Assembly: GCF_000285595.1 (NCBI RefSeq)
Contig: NZ_HE611068.1
Span: 44,499-108,498 of the forward strand
Length of the DNA: 64,000 nucleotides
From: Kurthia senegalensis
GTDB lineage: Bacteria; Bacillota; Bacilli; Bacillales_A; Planococcaceae
Direction: 5' to 3'
In this document: positions 1 to 7,904 of the stretch, piece after piece
Layout of the letters: each line of letters starts with the position of its first letter
How positions within the stretch are numbered: the first letter of the stretch is position 1
The notes under the pieces: model-generated
Told to the model about the DNA's origin: nothing
The model's database searches: none
The model's input: the letters and a program-made list of their open reading frames with translations, nothing else
Position numbers and translations under genes: made by a program

Positions 1-15
1 CTTTTTTTATGAAGA

Positions 16-855
16 TTATTTATTAACTGGAACGACTGAACCGTCCCATTCTTCTAAGATGAAGTCTTGGATTTCTTTCGAATGTAATACGTCTACTAAT
101 TTTTTAATCGCTTCATTGTCTTTATCTTTTGCATTTACTGCAATGACATTCACGTAATCAGAGTTAGAATCTTCGATTGCGATTGAATCTTTCGTAGGGT
201 TTAGCCCTGCATCAAGTGCGTAGTTCGCATTGATGACAATCGCATCGCTTTCATCATTGTTGTACGTTTGTACTAACATTTCTGGTGCAACTTTCGCTTC
301 GATTTTAATGTTTTTAGGGTTTTTGTCGATATCTTTAATTCTTGCCGCTGTTTTATCAACGCCCTCTTTTAACGTAATCAAACCATTCGCTTCAAGTAAA
401 GATAAAATACGACCTTGCTCTGCTACTGAATTTGAAATGATGATTGTCGCACCATTTGGTAACTCATCTAATTTTTTATATTTTTTAGAGTATACAGCCA
501 TCGGTTCTACGTGAATGCCACCTGCACTCACGATATCGTATTTTGGATTATCTTTTAATTGTTGATCTAAGTACGGTTGATGTTGGAAGTAGTTCGCATC
601 GATTTCACCGTCTGCTAAGTTTTTGTTCGGTAAAACGTAATCTTGATACGTTTTAACTTCTAAGTCGACACCTTCTTTTTTAAGAATCGGTTTCGCTTCT
701 TCTAAAATTTCAGCGTGAGGTACATTTGAAGCCCCAACGACTAATTTCGTATCACCATCTTTGCTTGATGAACTATCATCTGAGCCACATGCTGCTAAAC
801 CTAATGCGAATGATGCTGTTAATAAACTTGCTACTAATTTTTTTGACGCTTTCAT
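16..855 (-). CDS. metQ: Methionine ABC transporter substrate-binding lipoprotein MetQ
   Basis: Captures methionine outside the membrane and delivers it to the MetNI importer (NlpA/MetQ family). The 279-aa product starts at the ATG at 855, preceded by an AAAAGGGGA ribosome site; an in-frame upstream extension of 30 residues lacks one. The N-terminus is a lipoprotein signal (KKLVASLLTASFALGLAAC) with the lipidated Cys in LAAC, followed by a Ser/Asp-rich tether. The conserved NlpA segments VGASNVPHAEIL, YFQHQPYLD and a central IIISNS stretch are visible. It is the last gene of metN-metI-metQ and shares the SAM riboswitch upstream of metN. Length is usual for the family; methionine rather than another amino acid is inferred from the riboswitch and the MetN C-terminal domain. 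Confidence 0.95.
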   Translation of the reverse strand: MKASKKLVASLLTASFALGLAACGSDDSSSSKDGDTKLVVGASNVPHAEILEEAKPILKKEGVDLEVKTYQDYVLPNKNLADGEIDANYFQHQPYLDQQLKDNPKYDIVSAGGIHVEPMAVYSKKYKKLDELPNGATIIISNSVAEQGRILSLLEANGLITLKEGVDKTAARIKDIDKNPKNIKIEAKVAPEMLVQTYNNDESDAIVINANYALDAGLNPTKDSIAIEDSNSDYVNVIAVNAKDKDNEAIKKLVDVLHSKEIQDFILEEWDGSVVPVNK

Positions 856-904
856 AATGTAAAATCCCCTTTTCGCTTTATATTTATATCGATACACCGA
901 AGTG

Positions 905-1576
905 TTATCTTTTATCAATTTTTGCTGTAATAAAGTCGCCGACAAATTGAATGGCGAAGACGATTACTAAAATTAATACGGTTGCACAAAGCGTGACATC
1001 GCTCTTACTACGTTGGAATCCTTCGATGAACGCTAAGTTTCCTAAGCCACCTGCGCCAATAACACCGGACATCGCTGTGTAACCGACTAATGCAATCGCC
1101 GTTACTGTAATACCTGAAATGAGTGCTGGTAATGATTCTGGAATTAATACTTTCGTAATAATCGTCCACGTTTTTGCACCCATCGAACGAGCCGCTTCAA
1201 TAACACCTTTGTCGATTTCGCGTAATCCGATTAATACCATACGTGCGTAGAAAGGTGCTGCTCCGATAATTAATGCTGGTAATGCACCGTTCACACCTAA
1301 CATTGTGCCCATTAAATATTTTGTGAATGGAATTAAAATAATGACTAAAATAATGTATGGAATCGAGCGGAAAATATTAACGACTGCTCCTGTTAACCAG
1401 TTAGCTATTTTGTTTGCCCAAAGTTGATGTGGGCTCGTTAAAAATAATAAAATCCCTAATGCTAATCCAATAATAAAGGTTAAAACTGTTGAAATACTCG
1501 TCATGTAAAGTGTTTCTTTCACTGCGATCCACATCGTGTCCCACTCTACGTTTGGAAATAGTTTAGTCAACATCAC
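905..1576 (-). CDS. metI: Methionine ABC transporter permease MetI
   Basis: Membrane channel subunit of the methionine importer. The 223-aa product has about five hydrophobic segments and the cytoplasmic EAA loop that docks on the ATPase (EAARSMGAKTWTIITKVLIP). The family ending GAGGLGNLAF...G is present. Its start (ATG-ATG at 1576) lies inside the end of metN, so the two genes overlap by 14 bp and are probably translationally coupled. B. subtilis MetP is the direct counterpart. No anomalies were seen. Confidence 0.95.
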   Translation of the reverse strand: MMLTKLFPNVEWDTMWIAVKETLYMTSISTVLTFIIGLALGILLFLTSPHQLWANKIANWLTGAVVNIFRSIPYIILVIILIPFTKYLMGTMLGVNGALPALIIGAAPFYARMVLIGLREIDKGVIEAARSMGAKTWTIITKVLIPESLPALISGITVTAIALVGYTAMSGVIGAGGLGNLAFIEGFQRSKSDVTLCATVLILVIVFAIQFVGDFITAKIDKR

Positions 1577-2597
1577 TAACCACCTCCGATTTAATTCCTT
1601 TTTCGTTTAAGTATGCAATCGCGTCACTTAAATCTTGATCTGCACCTGTCAGTTGGACGATCAGCGTTCCGTAAGGGCCACTCTTCGTCGGTGAAATGTT
1701 CCCGTGTACGATATTCACGTCTACCGCAAATGTACGAATCAACTCGGTAATAACAGGTTGCTCTGCTTGTGCGCCAACGAAAAATAATTTAATTAATTTT
1801 CCTTGGTTATATTCTGCAACCATTTGAGCAATCGAATCTTTTTGTGTACCTGAATCGGAAATTTGAGATACGAAACGTTTCGTAATCGGCGCTTGTGGAT
1901 TTTGGAACACGTCCAACACATCTCCTTGTTCGACGACCTTCCCTTTTTCCATCACGGCTACGCGATGACAAATTTTACGAATGACGTGCATTTCATGTGT
2001 AATTAAGACGATTGTCAGTCCTAACTTCTCGTTAATGTTTACGAGTAAATCTAAAATCGCATCGGTCGTTTCTGGGTCAAGCGCTGAAGTCGCTTCATCA
2101 CAAAGAAGAACTTTTGGGTTATTTGCTAAAGCTCTTGCGATGCCGACACGTTGTTTTTGACCACCAGACAGTTGTGAAGGGTACGCTTTTTCCCGTCCTT
2201 CTAAACCGACGAGCTGAATCAATTCGAGCACGCGTTTTTGACGTTCTGCTTTTTTAACACCCGCAATCTCTAACGGAAAAGCAATGTTCTCCTCTACTGT
2301 ACGTGACCAAAGAATGTTGAAATGTTGGAACACCATACTAATATCGTGTCGTGCATTTCGAAGGGCTTTGCCACTCGCTTCAGAGATGATAACGTCGTTG
2401 ACGGTTACTTTACCAGATGTCGGTTTTTCTAAGCCGTTAAGCAAGCGTATCATCGTACTTTTTCCAGCGCCACTGTATCCGATAATGCCGAAGATTTCTT
2501 TATCTCGGATCGATAAATCTACTTGATCTACCGCTGTGAGAGAGCCGTTCGCTGTTTTATATTGTTTTGAAATATTTTCTAACTGAATCACTGTCAT
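1563..2597 (-). CDS. metN: Methionine ABC transporter ATPase MetN
   Basis: ATPase subunit powering methionine import, 344 aa from the ATG at 2597, which follows AAAGGTGGA. A longer in-frame reading to 2735 runs back through the riboswitch terminator and is not credible. Walker A is GYSGAGKST (residues 40-48), the signature is LSGGQKQRVGIARAL, and Walker B is VLLCDEATSALD followed by the switch His (LITHEMHV). The last ~80 residues form the ACT-like NIL domain that senses methionine in MetN proteins. It is the first gene of metN-metI-metQ and is controlled by the SAM-I riboswitch at 2742-2847. Confidence 0.95.
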   Translation of the reverse strand: MTVIQLENISKQYKTANGSLTAVDQVDLSIRDKEIFGIIGYSGAGKSTMIRLLNGLEKPTSGKVTVNDVIISEASGKALRNARHDISMVFQHFNILWSRTVEENIAFPLEIAGVKKAERQKRVLELIQLVGLEGREKAYPSQLSGGQKQRVGIARALANNPKVLLCDEATSALDPETTDAILDLLVNINEKLGLTIVLITHEMHVIRKICHRVAVMEKGKVVEQGDVLDVFQNPQAPITKRFVSQISDSGTQKDSIAQMVAEYNQGKLIKLFFVGAQAEQPVITELIRTFAVDVNIVHGNISPTKSGPYGTLIVQLTGADQDLSDAIAYLNEKGIKSEVVSDVD

Positions 2598-2680
2598 TCC
2601 ACCTTTACTGACATTGCACAATCTTCTGAATTTTAAGTATTCAAAACGTGCAATCTCTTCAAACCTACATTTTTGAAAAT

Positions 2681-2720
2681 AAAAAAACCTTCCCATTTTA
2701 AAAGAAAAATAGAAAGGTTT
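2681..2720 (-). terminator. Riboswitch expression-platform terminator
   Basis: On the minus strand AAACCTTTCT pairs with GGGAAGGTTT followed by a run of T. It sits between the SAM aptamer and the metN ribosome site, so it is the SAM-dependent attenuator. Confidence 0.85.
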
Positions 2721-2741
2721 AACATATCGTGTCAAACCGTT

Positions 2742-2847
2742 CTCTCATCTTCCAAAGTAATAACTTTGTGTGAATTGGCACCTTATCGCAAACTGCGACG
2801 GTTGCCGGGCTTCAAAGGGCACTTCCCTCCACCTCTCTAAATAAGAG
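2742..2847 (-). promoter_or_regulatory. SAM-I (S-box) riboswitch upstream of metNIQ
   Basis: Read on the minus strand, the element has the S-box core in order: CTCTTAT, AGAGGTGGAGGGA, GCCCTTTGAAGCCCGGCAACC, a variable stem, AAGGTGCCAATTC, and a closing GATGAGAG that pairs with the 5' CTCTTAT to make P1. Binding of S-adenosylmethionine should favour the downstream terminator and lower methionine import when SAM is plentiful. Position, order and the adjacent terminator all fit a functional switch. Confidence 0.95.
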
Positions 2848-2900
2848 TAACGACATAAGTTCTTTATTAAGTTATTTGTTGTACCTACTTTAACACCAGT

Positions 2901-3221
2901 TTATTTTATCGTCAATGATTTATTTAAAATTTTTTCATACAAATTTGGTACGGATTGAAATGCGTACACTTTCTCTCTCAATTGCCCGTTCTCCGAAATG
3001 AGTAAACACGGGACACTTTCAATTTGATAATCATATGCAATTTGTTCGATAAAATTCAAGTTTGCTTTCCCCATTGGGATTTGAGGAAGAATTTGTTGCG
3101 TTACGTCCATTAATTTTGATGCGACTGCACACGTACCACACATCGGCGTATATAAATAAAATGCCGTTCTTTCATGCGACGCCATTTGTTCTTCCCACTG
3201 TTCTCTCGTCCAATCTTCCAT
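2901..3221 (-). CDS. yusE: Thioredoxin-family protein, YusE-like
   Basis: Cytoplasmic thiol-disulfide protein of 106 aa. The thioredoxin active site is C28-G-T-C31, unusual against the WCGPC of true thioredoxin, and the cis-Pro segment appears as ESVPCLLI. No signal peptide is present. It lies between the methionine importer and the toprim gene, as yusE does in B. subtilis, which is the main basis for the symbol. Its physiological partner is unknown. A GTG-like or ATG start at 3221 is preceded by AAAGAAGGAC. Confidence 0.8.
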   Translation of the reverse strand: MEDWTREQWEEQMASHERTAFYLYTPMCGTCAVASKLMDVTQQILPQIPMGKANLNFIEQIAYDYQIESVPCLLISENGQLREKVYAFQSVPNLYEKILNKSLTIK

Positions 3222-3237
3222 GTATGTCAGTCCTTCT

Positions 3238-3582
3238 TTAAAGTAAATAAGCTGCTTTCACAGCAAAACCTTCTGCTGCTAAAATATGCGCTAAATAGTT
3301 ACGCGGCGTATGCTCTACTTGTTTGTATTCTCTGCGCGTATAAAGATGAATCGCATTCGGCTCTACTCGTTTCATGAGCTTTCGAGACTTCTCACCGGAT
3401 TCATCTGCATCAAACAATACGTACAAGTCACAGCCTTCATACGGTGCTAGAAGCTCTTCTAAACGACTTGCACTCACCGTACCATTCGTACAAACAATTT
3501 CAATCGGTTCATCCAACACAGGCAAGATTTGCAGTTTGTCTTGTCTGCCTTCTACGAATAATACTTGTTCGATCACCATCAT
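3238..3582 (-). CDS. yusF: Small toprim-domain protein, YusF-like
   Basis: A 114-aa stand-alone toprim domain. The first strand LFVEGRQDK carries the conserved Glu, and the central VLFDADESGEK carries the DxD motif; together these bind Mg2+ in primases, topoisomerases and RNase M5. Such short toprim proteins are of uncertain substrate and may act on nucleic acid or nucleotides. The gene is 16 bp upstream of yusE on the same strand, in the order seen in B. subtilis. A double ATG at 3582 follows AGGAGAGAT. Confidence 0.8.
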   Translation of the reverse strand: MMVIEQVLFVEGRQDKLQILPVLDEPIEIVCTNGTVSASRLEELLAPYEGCDLYVLFDADESGEKSRKLMKRVEPNAIHLYTRREYKQVEHTPRNYLAHILAAEGFAVKAAYLL

Positions 3583-3659
3583 ATCTCTCCTAACGCGTAT
3601 TCCTTTCCCTTATCATAACCTAACTTGTCGTTTGCTTAAAATATTGTGCTTATAAGATG

Positions 3660-3694
3660 AAAAAACCGCAGCCACAACGGGCTACGGTTTTTTT
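3660..3694 (-). terminator. Terminator after gcvH
   Basis: Minus strand AAAAACCGTAGCC and GGCTGCGGTTTTTT form a 13-bp stem. Flanking A and T runs on both sides could let it work in both directions. Confidence 0.85.
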
Positions 3695-3715
3695 AACTGC
3701 ACGTAATTGCTCAAA

Positions 3716-4096
3716 TTATTCAGCGATTGCGTCTTTATATTGGTCAGCTGTTAATAATTCATCAACGTCTGCTTCATTTGCTAATTCAATTACGACCATC
3801 CATGCTTTTTCGTATGGAGATTCGTTTACTAGTTCTGGGCTGTCTTCTAAATCTTCGTTGATTTCGATAACTTTACCAGCTACAGGTAAGTATAATTCTG
3901 AAACGGTTTTTACAGATTCCACACTACCGAATGATTCGCCTGCACCGATTTCATCGCCTACTGCTGGTAATTCTACGAACACGATATCGCCTAGTTCTGA
4001 TTGTGCGAATTCTGTAATACCGACTACTGCTTTACCGCCTTCAACTTTAACCCATTCATGATCTTCTGTGTAACGTAAATTTGTTGGAATGCTCAT
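3716..4096 (-). CDS. gcvH: Glycine cleavage system H protein
   Basis: Carries the lipoyl-linked aminomethyl group between the P, T and L proteins of glycine cleavage, and in Bacillales also relays lipoyl groups to other enzymes. The 126-aa length is typical. The lipoylated Lys is K63 in the motif [12 protein letters not shown]. The ATG at 4096 follows a GGAGGGAATT ribosome site. gcvPA, gcvPB and gcvT are not nearby, as in B. subtilis, where gcvH also sits alone near yusI and fadE. It has its own terminator downstream. Confidence 0.95.
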   Translation of the reverse strand: MSIPTNLRYTEDHEWVKVEGGKAVVGITEFAQSELGDIVFVELPAVGDEIGAGESFGSVESVKTVSELYLPVAGKVIEINEDLEDSPELVNESPYEKAWMVVIELANEADVDELLTADQYKDAIAE

Positions 4097-4243
4097 TGTT
4101 TAATTCCCTCCGTTTGTATGTAATTTCATATTTATTGTGTCATGTTTTTTTCCATTTTTCAAGACAATTTCCGAACTTTAATGAAGTCATACCTCTTCAA
4201 TTTTCGTTTTTAAGGTATTTGATGCCCGTCTATAAAAGACAGT

Positions 4244-4601
4244 CTATTTCCATTTATCTTCGAATTCTTGTTCTTTAAAGCCTAAAGTAACGTTTTTACC
4301 GTCCGTAGTGAGTGGACGTTTAATTAACATACCATCTGAAGCTAAAAAGTGTTAATTGTTCGTCTTCTGACATTTCTGGCAGGCGATCTTTCAATTGTAA
4401 CTCACGGTATTTCATACCCGACGTATTAAAGAATTTTTTTAACGGTACGCCACTTTGTGCGTAAAATTGGCGCAACTGTTCTTTCGTCGGTGTCTCCGTT
4501 GTAATATCATGTGCCTCGGCTGCAATATCCGCATCTTTGAACCATTTTAGCGCTTTTTTACACGTCGTACATTTCGGATAATGATAAACTTGAATCGTCA
4601 T
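4244..4601 (-). pseudogene. yusI: ArsC/Spx-family protein YusI, frameshifted
   Basis: Member of the ArsC/Spx thioredoxin-fold family, with the CxxC at CTTC (residues 11-14) and the segment KKFFNTSGMKYRELQLKDRLP. Reading from 4601 runs to a stop at residue 94 (4320). If one T is removed from the minus-strand T5 run at 4344-4348, the frame continues as LLASDGMLIKRPLTTDG and on to a stop at 4244, giving the family's normal ~118 residues. The 3' part is well conserved, so the break is recent or is a sequencing error. It sits between gcvH and fadE, as in B. subtilis. Confidence 0.85.
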
Positions 4602-4714
4602 AGAACATCATTCGCCTCCTTGTTATTTCCTCTATTGTATAAACAAATGAAGGCCTTTGCAAATTGTATTAGGACATCATTCAAAGTTATTTTTATGAGC
4701 TTCATATGACGATA

Positions 4715-4752
4715 TAAAAAAGAAGGTAAGACGCACCCACTACGTCTTACCT
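4715..4752 (-). terminator. Terminator of the fadN-fadA-fadE operon
   Basis: Minus strand AGGTAAGACG and CGTCTTACCT form a perfect 10-bp stem followed by TCTTTTTT. It lies ~120 bp after fadE. Confidence 0.85.
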
Positions 4753-4870
4753 CCCCTTTTACATTTCTACAGTATATGGGAGTATTTGTGTAGTATGCAC
4801 CGGGTAAAGCCTCTTACTTCCTTACCCGATGTTTGACACAAACTGGCACGTTACTATGGAATAACGCTCC

Positions 4871-6655
4871 TTATACGAAGAATTTCTCTGCAGCGATTAA
4901 CGCATCAGCTGCTTGGCGTTTAAGGCGAATTGTTTTCTTCGGTGAATAACGACCGAACTTACGTAACGCTGAAAGCATCATACGTTGGTTGTCACCTGAA
5001 GAGGAGTTAACTAACGTATCACGTGCTTCTGCAAGGATCGTTTCGAATGCATCTTGGCTGAACACTTCTGTGTACAAGATTTTTTGTGCTGCTTTTTCAG
5101 CGCCATCACGGTCAACAGCTTTTTGTGTACGTAACACAGCTGATTCCATTGCGAATAATTGGTTCGCGATGTTTGCGATATTCACTAAAATCTCTTGTTC
5201 TTTTTCTAGCTCGTTGCCGTATTTGAGAGCGGCTGTACCAGCAGCAAGAAGCGCTACTTTTTTCGCCATTTTCACAAGATATTTTTCTTGTGCTAGTGGC
5301 TCATCTGAAATTTCTTCTGGCACCATCGTTAAAATTTCTTGTTGTAACGCTTGTGCTTGTTCTAATAGAGGAAGCTCGCCTTTCATTGCTTTCTTCATGA
5401 ACGTACCCGGTACGATTAAACGGTTAATTTCATTCGTACCTTCAAAAATACGGTTAATACGTGAGTCGCGGTAAATACGTTCTACTTCGTATTCTTGCAT
5501 GTAGCCGTAACCACCGTGTAATTGAACCGCTTCATCCGCTACGTAATCTAACACTTCAGAACCGAATACTTTGTTAATTGAACATTCAATCGCATATTCT
5601 GCAATCGCTTCTGCAATTTTGCGACCGTCTTTCTTCTCTTCGTCAGAGAAGCGCCCCATATTATCTTCAAAGTAACCAACTGTACGATAAATTAGTGATT
5701 CTGATGCATAAATTTGCGCTGCCATATTCGCTAATTTTTCTTTCGTTAAGTTGAATGAAGAAATTGGTGTGTTGAATTGTTTACGCTCATTCACATATTT
5801 AATCGTAATGTCTAATGCATGTTTAGACGAACCGATTGTACCTACACCTAGTTTGTAACGACCGATATTTAAAATGTTGAATGCGATTACGTGACCACGC
5901 CCAACTTCACCTAATAAGTTTTCAACTGGCACTTCTACGTCTTGTAAAATCAACGTACGTGTAGATGAAGATTTAATCCCCATTTTCTTCTCTTCTGCAC
6001 CAGTAGATACGCCATCATACGCACCTTCTACGATAAACGCTGTGAATTTATCTCCGTCAATTTTTGCGTATACGACGAATACGTCCGCAAAACCAGAGTT
6101 TGTAATCCATTGTTTCTCACCATTTAATACGTAGTGTGTGCCTGCTTCATTTAAACGAGCAGTCGTTTTAGCGCCTAGTGCATCACTACCTGAACCTGGT
6201 TCTGTTAATGCGTATGCTGCGATTAACTCACCAGAAGCTAGTTTTGGAAGGTAGCGTGATTTTTGATCATCGTTACCAAATAATACGATTGGTAATGAAC
6301 CGATCCCAACGTGTGCGCCGTGTGTAATAGAGAAGCCCCCGACAACCGCCATTTTTTCTGTAATTAAAGCAGAAGCAATTTTATCTAAACCTAAACCTTC
6401 GTATTCTTCTGGAACGTCTGCGGCTAATAAACCAAGCTCCCCAGCTTTTTTCAGTAGCTTCACAGAATGCTCAAACTCATGATTTTCTAAATTTGGAATT
6501 AATGGAACGACATCATTTTTTACGTAATCCTCTGTCGTTTTGGCAATCATTTTATGCTCATCTGTAAAATCTTCTGGTGTGAATACGCGATTAATATCTA
6601 CTTCTTCCGTTAAAAAGCTTCCGCCCTTGATGATGTTTGCAGTGTTTTCAGTCAT
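4871..6655 (-). CDS. fadE: Acyl-CoA dehydrogenase FadE
   Basis: FAD enzyme that makes the trans-2 double bond in acyl-CoA, the first oxidative step of beta-oxidation. The ATG at 6655 is chosen because GGGAGGAAT sits just before it; an ATG 15 bp upstream would place that ribosome site inside the gene. The 594-aa product is longer than ordinary ~380-aa family members because of a ~200-residue C-terminal extension, as in B. subtilis FadE. Visible family signatures are YALTEPGSGSDA, the FAD-region QLHGGYGYMQEYEVERIYRD and RINRIFEGTNEI. Last gene of the FadR-type operon. Confidence 0.93.
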   Translation of the reverse strand: MTENTANIIKGGSFLTEEVDINRVFTPEDFTDEHKMIAKTTEDYVKNDVVPLIPNLENHEFEHSVKLLKKAGELGLLAADVPEEYEGLGLDKIASALITEKMAVVGGFSITHGAHVGIGSLPIVLFGNDDQKSRYLPKLASGELIAAYALTEPGSGSDALGAKTTARLNEAGTHYVLNGEKQWITNSGFADVFVVYAKIDGDKFTAFIVEGAYDGVSTGAEEKKMGIKSSSTRTLILQDVEVPVENLLGEVGRGHVIAFNILNIGRYKLGVGTIGSSKHALDITIKYVNERKQFNTPISSFNLTKEKLANMAAQIYASESLIYRTVGYFEDNMGRFSDEEKKDGRKIAEAIAEYAIECSINKVFGSEVLDYVADEAVQLHGGYGYMQEYEVERIYRDSRINRIFEGTNEINRLIVPGTFMKKAMKGELPLLEQAQALQQEILTMVPEEISDEPLAQEKYLVKMAKKVALLAAGTAALKYGNELEKEQEILVNIANIANQLFAMESAVLRTQKAVDRDGAEKAAQKILYTEVFSQDAFETILAEARDTLVNSSSGDNQRMMLSALRKFGRYSPKKTIRLKRQAADALIAAEKFFV

Positions 6656-6703
6656 TATAATTCCTCCCATTTATGTTCATTTCATATCCCTTTGTTGCGT
6701 TAT

Positions 6704-7876
6704 TTACAGTACTTCAAAGACGCCTGCTGCGCCCATACCGCCACCGATACACATCGTAACGACCCCATATTTTTTACCTTGGCGTTTTAATTCGTGAATT
6801 AGTTTCAACGTTAAAATTGAACCTGTTGCACCTAGTGGATGCCCTAAAGCAATCGCTCCACCATTCACATTCACTTTTTCAAGATCGATGCCAAGTTCTT
6901 TTACAACTTGAATCGATTGTGAAGCGAACGCTTCGTTAATTTCCCATAAATCAATGTCCTCGATTGATAAACCAGCAATTTTCAATGCTTTCGGTACAGC
7001 AACAATCGGGCCAATCCCCATGATTTCTGGTGGTACGCCGCCAACTGCAAAGCCTAAAAACTTCGCCATTGGTGCAAGACCTTGTTCTTCTGCATATTCA
7101 CGGTCCATTACGAGAACAGCCGCCGCACCATCAGAAGTTTGTGAAGCGTTCCCCGCTGTTACACTACCGCGTACGTTAAACGCTGGGCGTAATTTCGATA
7201 ACGTTTCTACTGTCGTTCCAGGACGAATCCCCTCGTCCATTTTAAATTCGAATTTCTTCTCTTTTAATTTATTTTCATCGTCTACTGAGCGCTGCGTCAC
7301 ATTGACTGGCACAATTTGATCATTGAAACGACCTTCTTGAATCGCACGAATCGCATTTTCATGTGAGCGTACAGCGAAAGCATCTTGCTCTTCACGCGTT
7401 ACGCTATATTTCACTGCTACGTTCTCTGCTGTATGCCCCATGCTCGTATAATACTGTGGTGCTTCTTCTGCAAGCTTCACGTTTGGACGTACGACATGTC
7501 CCATCATTGGAACCATCGTCATCGACTCCGTACCACCTGCAATGACCGCTTTTGCATGACCGAGCATAATACTTTCTGCCGCTTGTGCAATCGTTTGTAA
7601 ACCTGATGAACAGAAACGATTGACCGTTACAGCTGGTGTCGTATCTGGTAATCCCGCAAGCGCTCCGATATTTCGTGCAATGTTCATGCCTTGCTCTGCT
7701 TCTGGCATCGCACAACCGATAATTAAATCATCAATTTCACCTGAGTAGTTCGCACGTTTTAACGTTTCTTTTACGACTAAAGCGCCTAAATCGTCTGGAC
7801 GTACTGTTTTTAATGAACCTCTTCCTGCTTTACCGACGGGTGTACGAGCACCTGCCACAATAACAGCTTCACGCAT
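6704..7876 (-). CDS. fadA: Acetyl-CoA C-acyltransferase (3-ketoacyl-CoA thiolase) FadA
   Basis: Thiolase that cleaves 3-ketoacyl-CoA to acetyl-CoA and a shortened acyl-CoA, the last beta-oxidation step. The 390-aa product shows the acylated Cys in VNRFCSSGLQ (about residue 89), the NEAFA motif, the His motif GGAIALGHPLGATG and the proton-relay Cys in TMCIGGGMGAAG. It starts 28 bp after fadN and ends 48 bp before fadE, so all three are probably one transcript. All catalytic residues are present. Confidence 0.95.
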   Translation of the reverse strand: MREAVIVAGARTPVGKAGRGSLKTVRPDDLGALVVKETLKRANYSGEIDDLIIGCAMPEAEQGMNIARNIGALAGLPDTTPAVTVNRFCSSGLQTIAQAAESIMLGHAKAVIAGGTESMTMVPMMGHVVRPNVKLAEEAPQYYTSMGHTAENVAVKYSVTREEQDAFAVRSHENAIRAIQEGRFNDQIVPVNVTQRSVDDENKLKEKKFEFKMDEGIRPGTTVETLSKLRPAFNVRGSVTAGNASQTSDGAAAVLVMDREYAEEQGLAPMAKFLGFAVGGVPPEIMGIGPIVAVPKALKIAGLSIEDIDLWEINEAFASQSIQVVKELGIDLEKVNVNGGAIALGHPLGATGSILTLKLIHELKRQGKKYGVVTMCIGGGMGAAGVFEVL

Positions 7877-7904
7877 ATTCGAATCCCCCTTATTTGAACG
7901 TTTA

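Noticed and set aside
856-945. 30-residue N-terminal extension of MetQ
   Set aside because: It lacks a ribosome site and would place the lipoprotein signal inside the protein.
2598-2735. 46-residue extension of MetN
   Set aside because: It translates the riboswitch terminator; the real ATG has AAAGGTGGA.
4097-4243. Glycine riboswitch upstream of gcvH
   Set aside because: The leader is short and has none of the conserved glycine aptamer blocks.
7404-7715. 103-codon frame antisense-phase to fadA
   Set aside because: Same strand, other frame of a well-supported thiolase gene; composition is Cys/Arg-rich nonsense.
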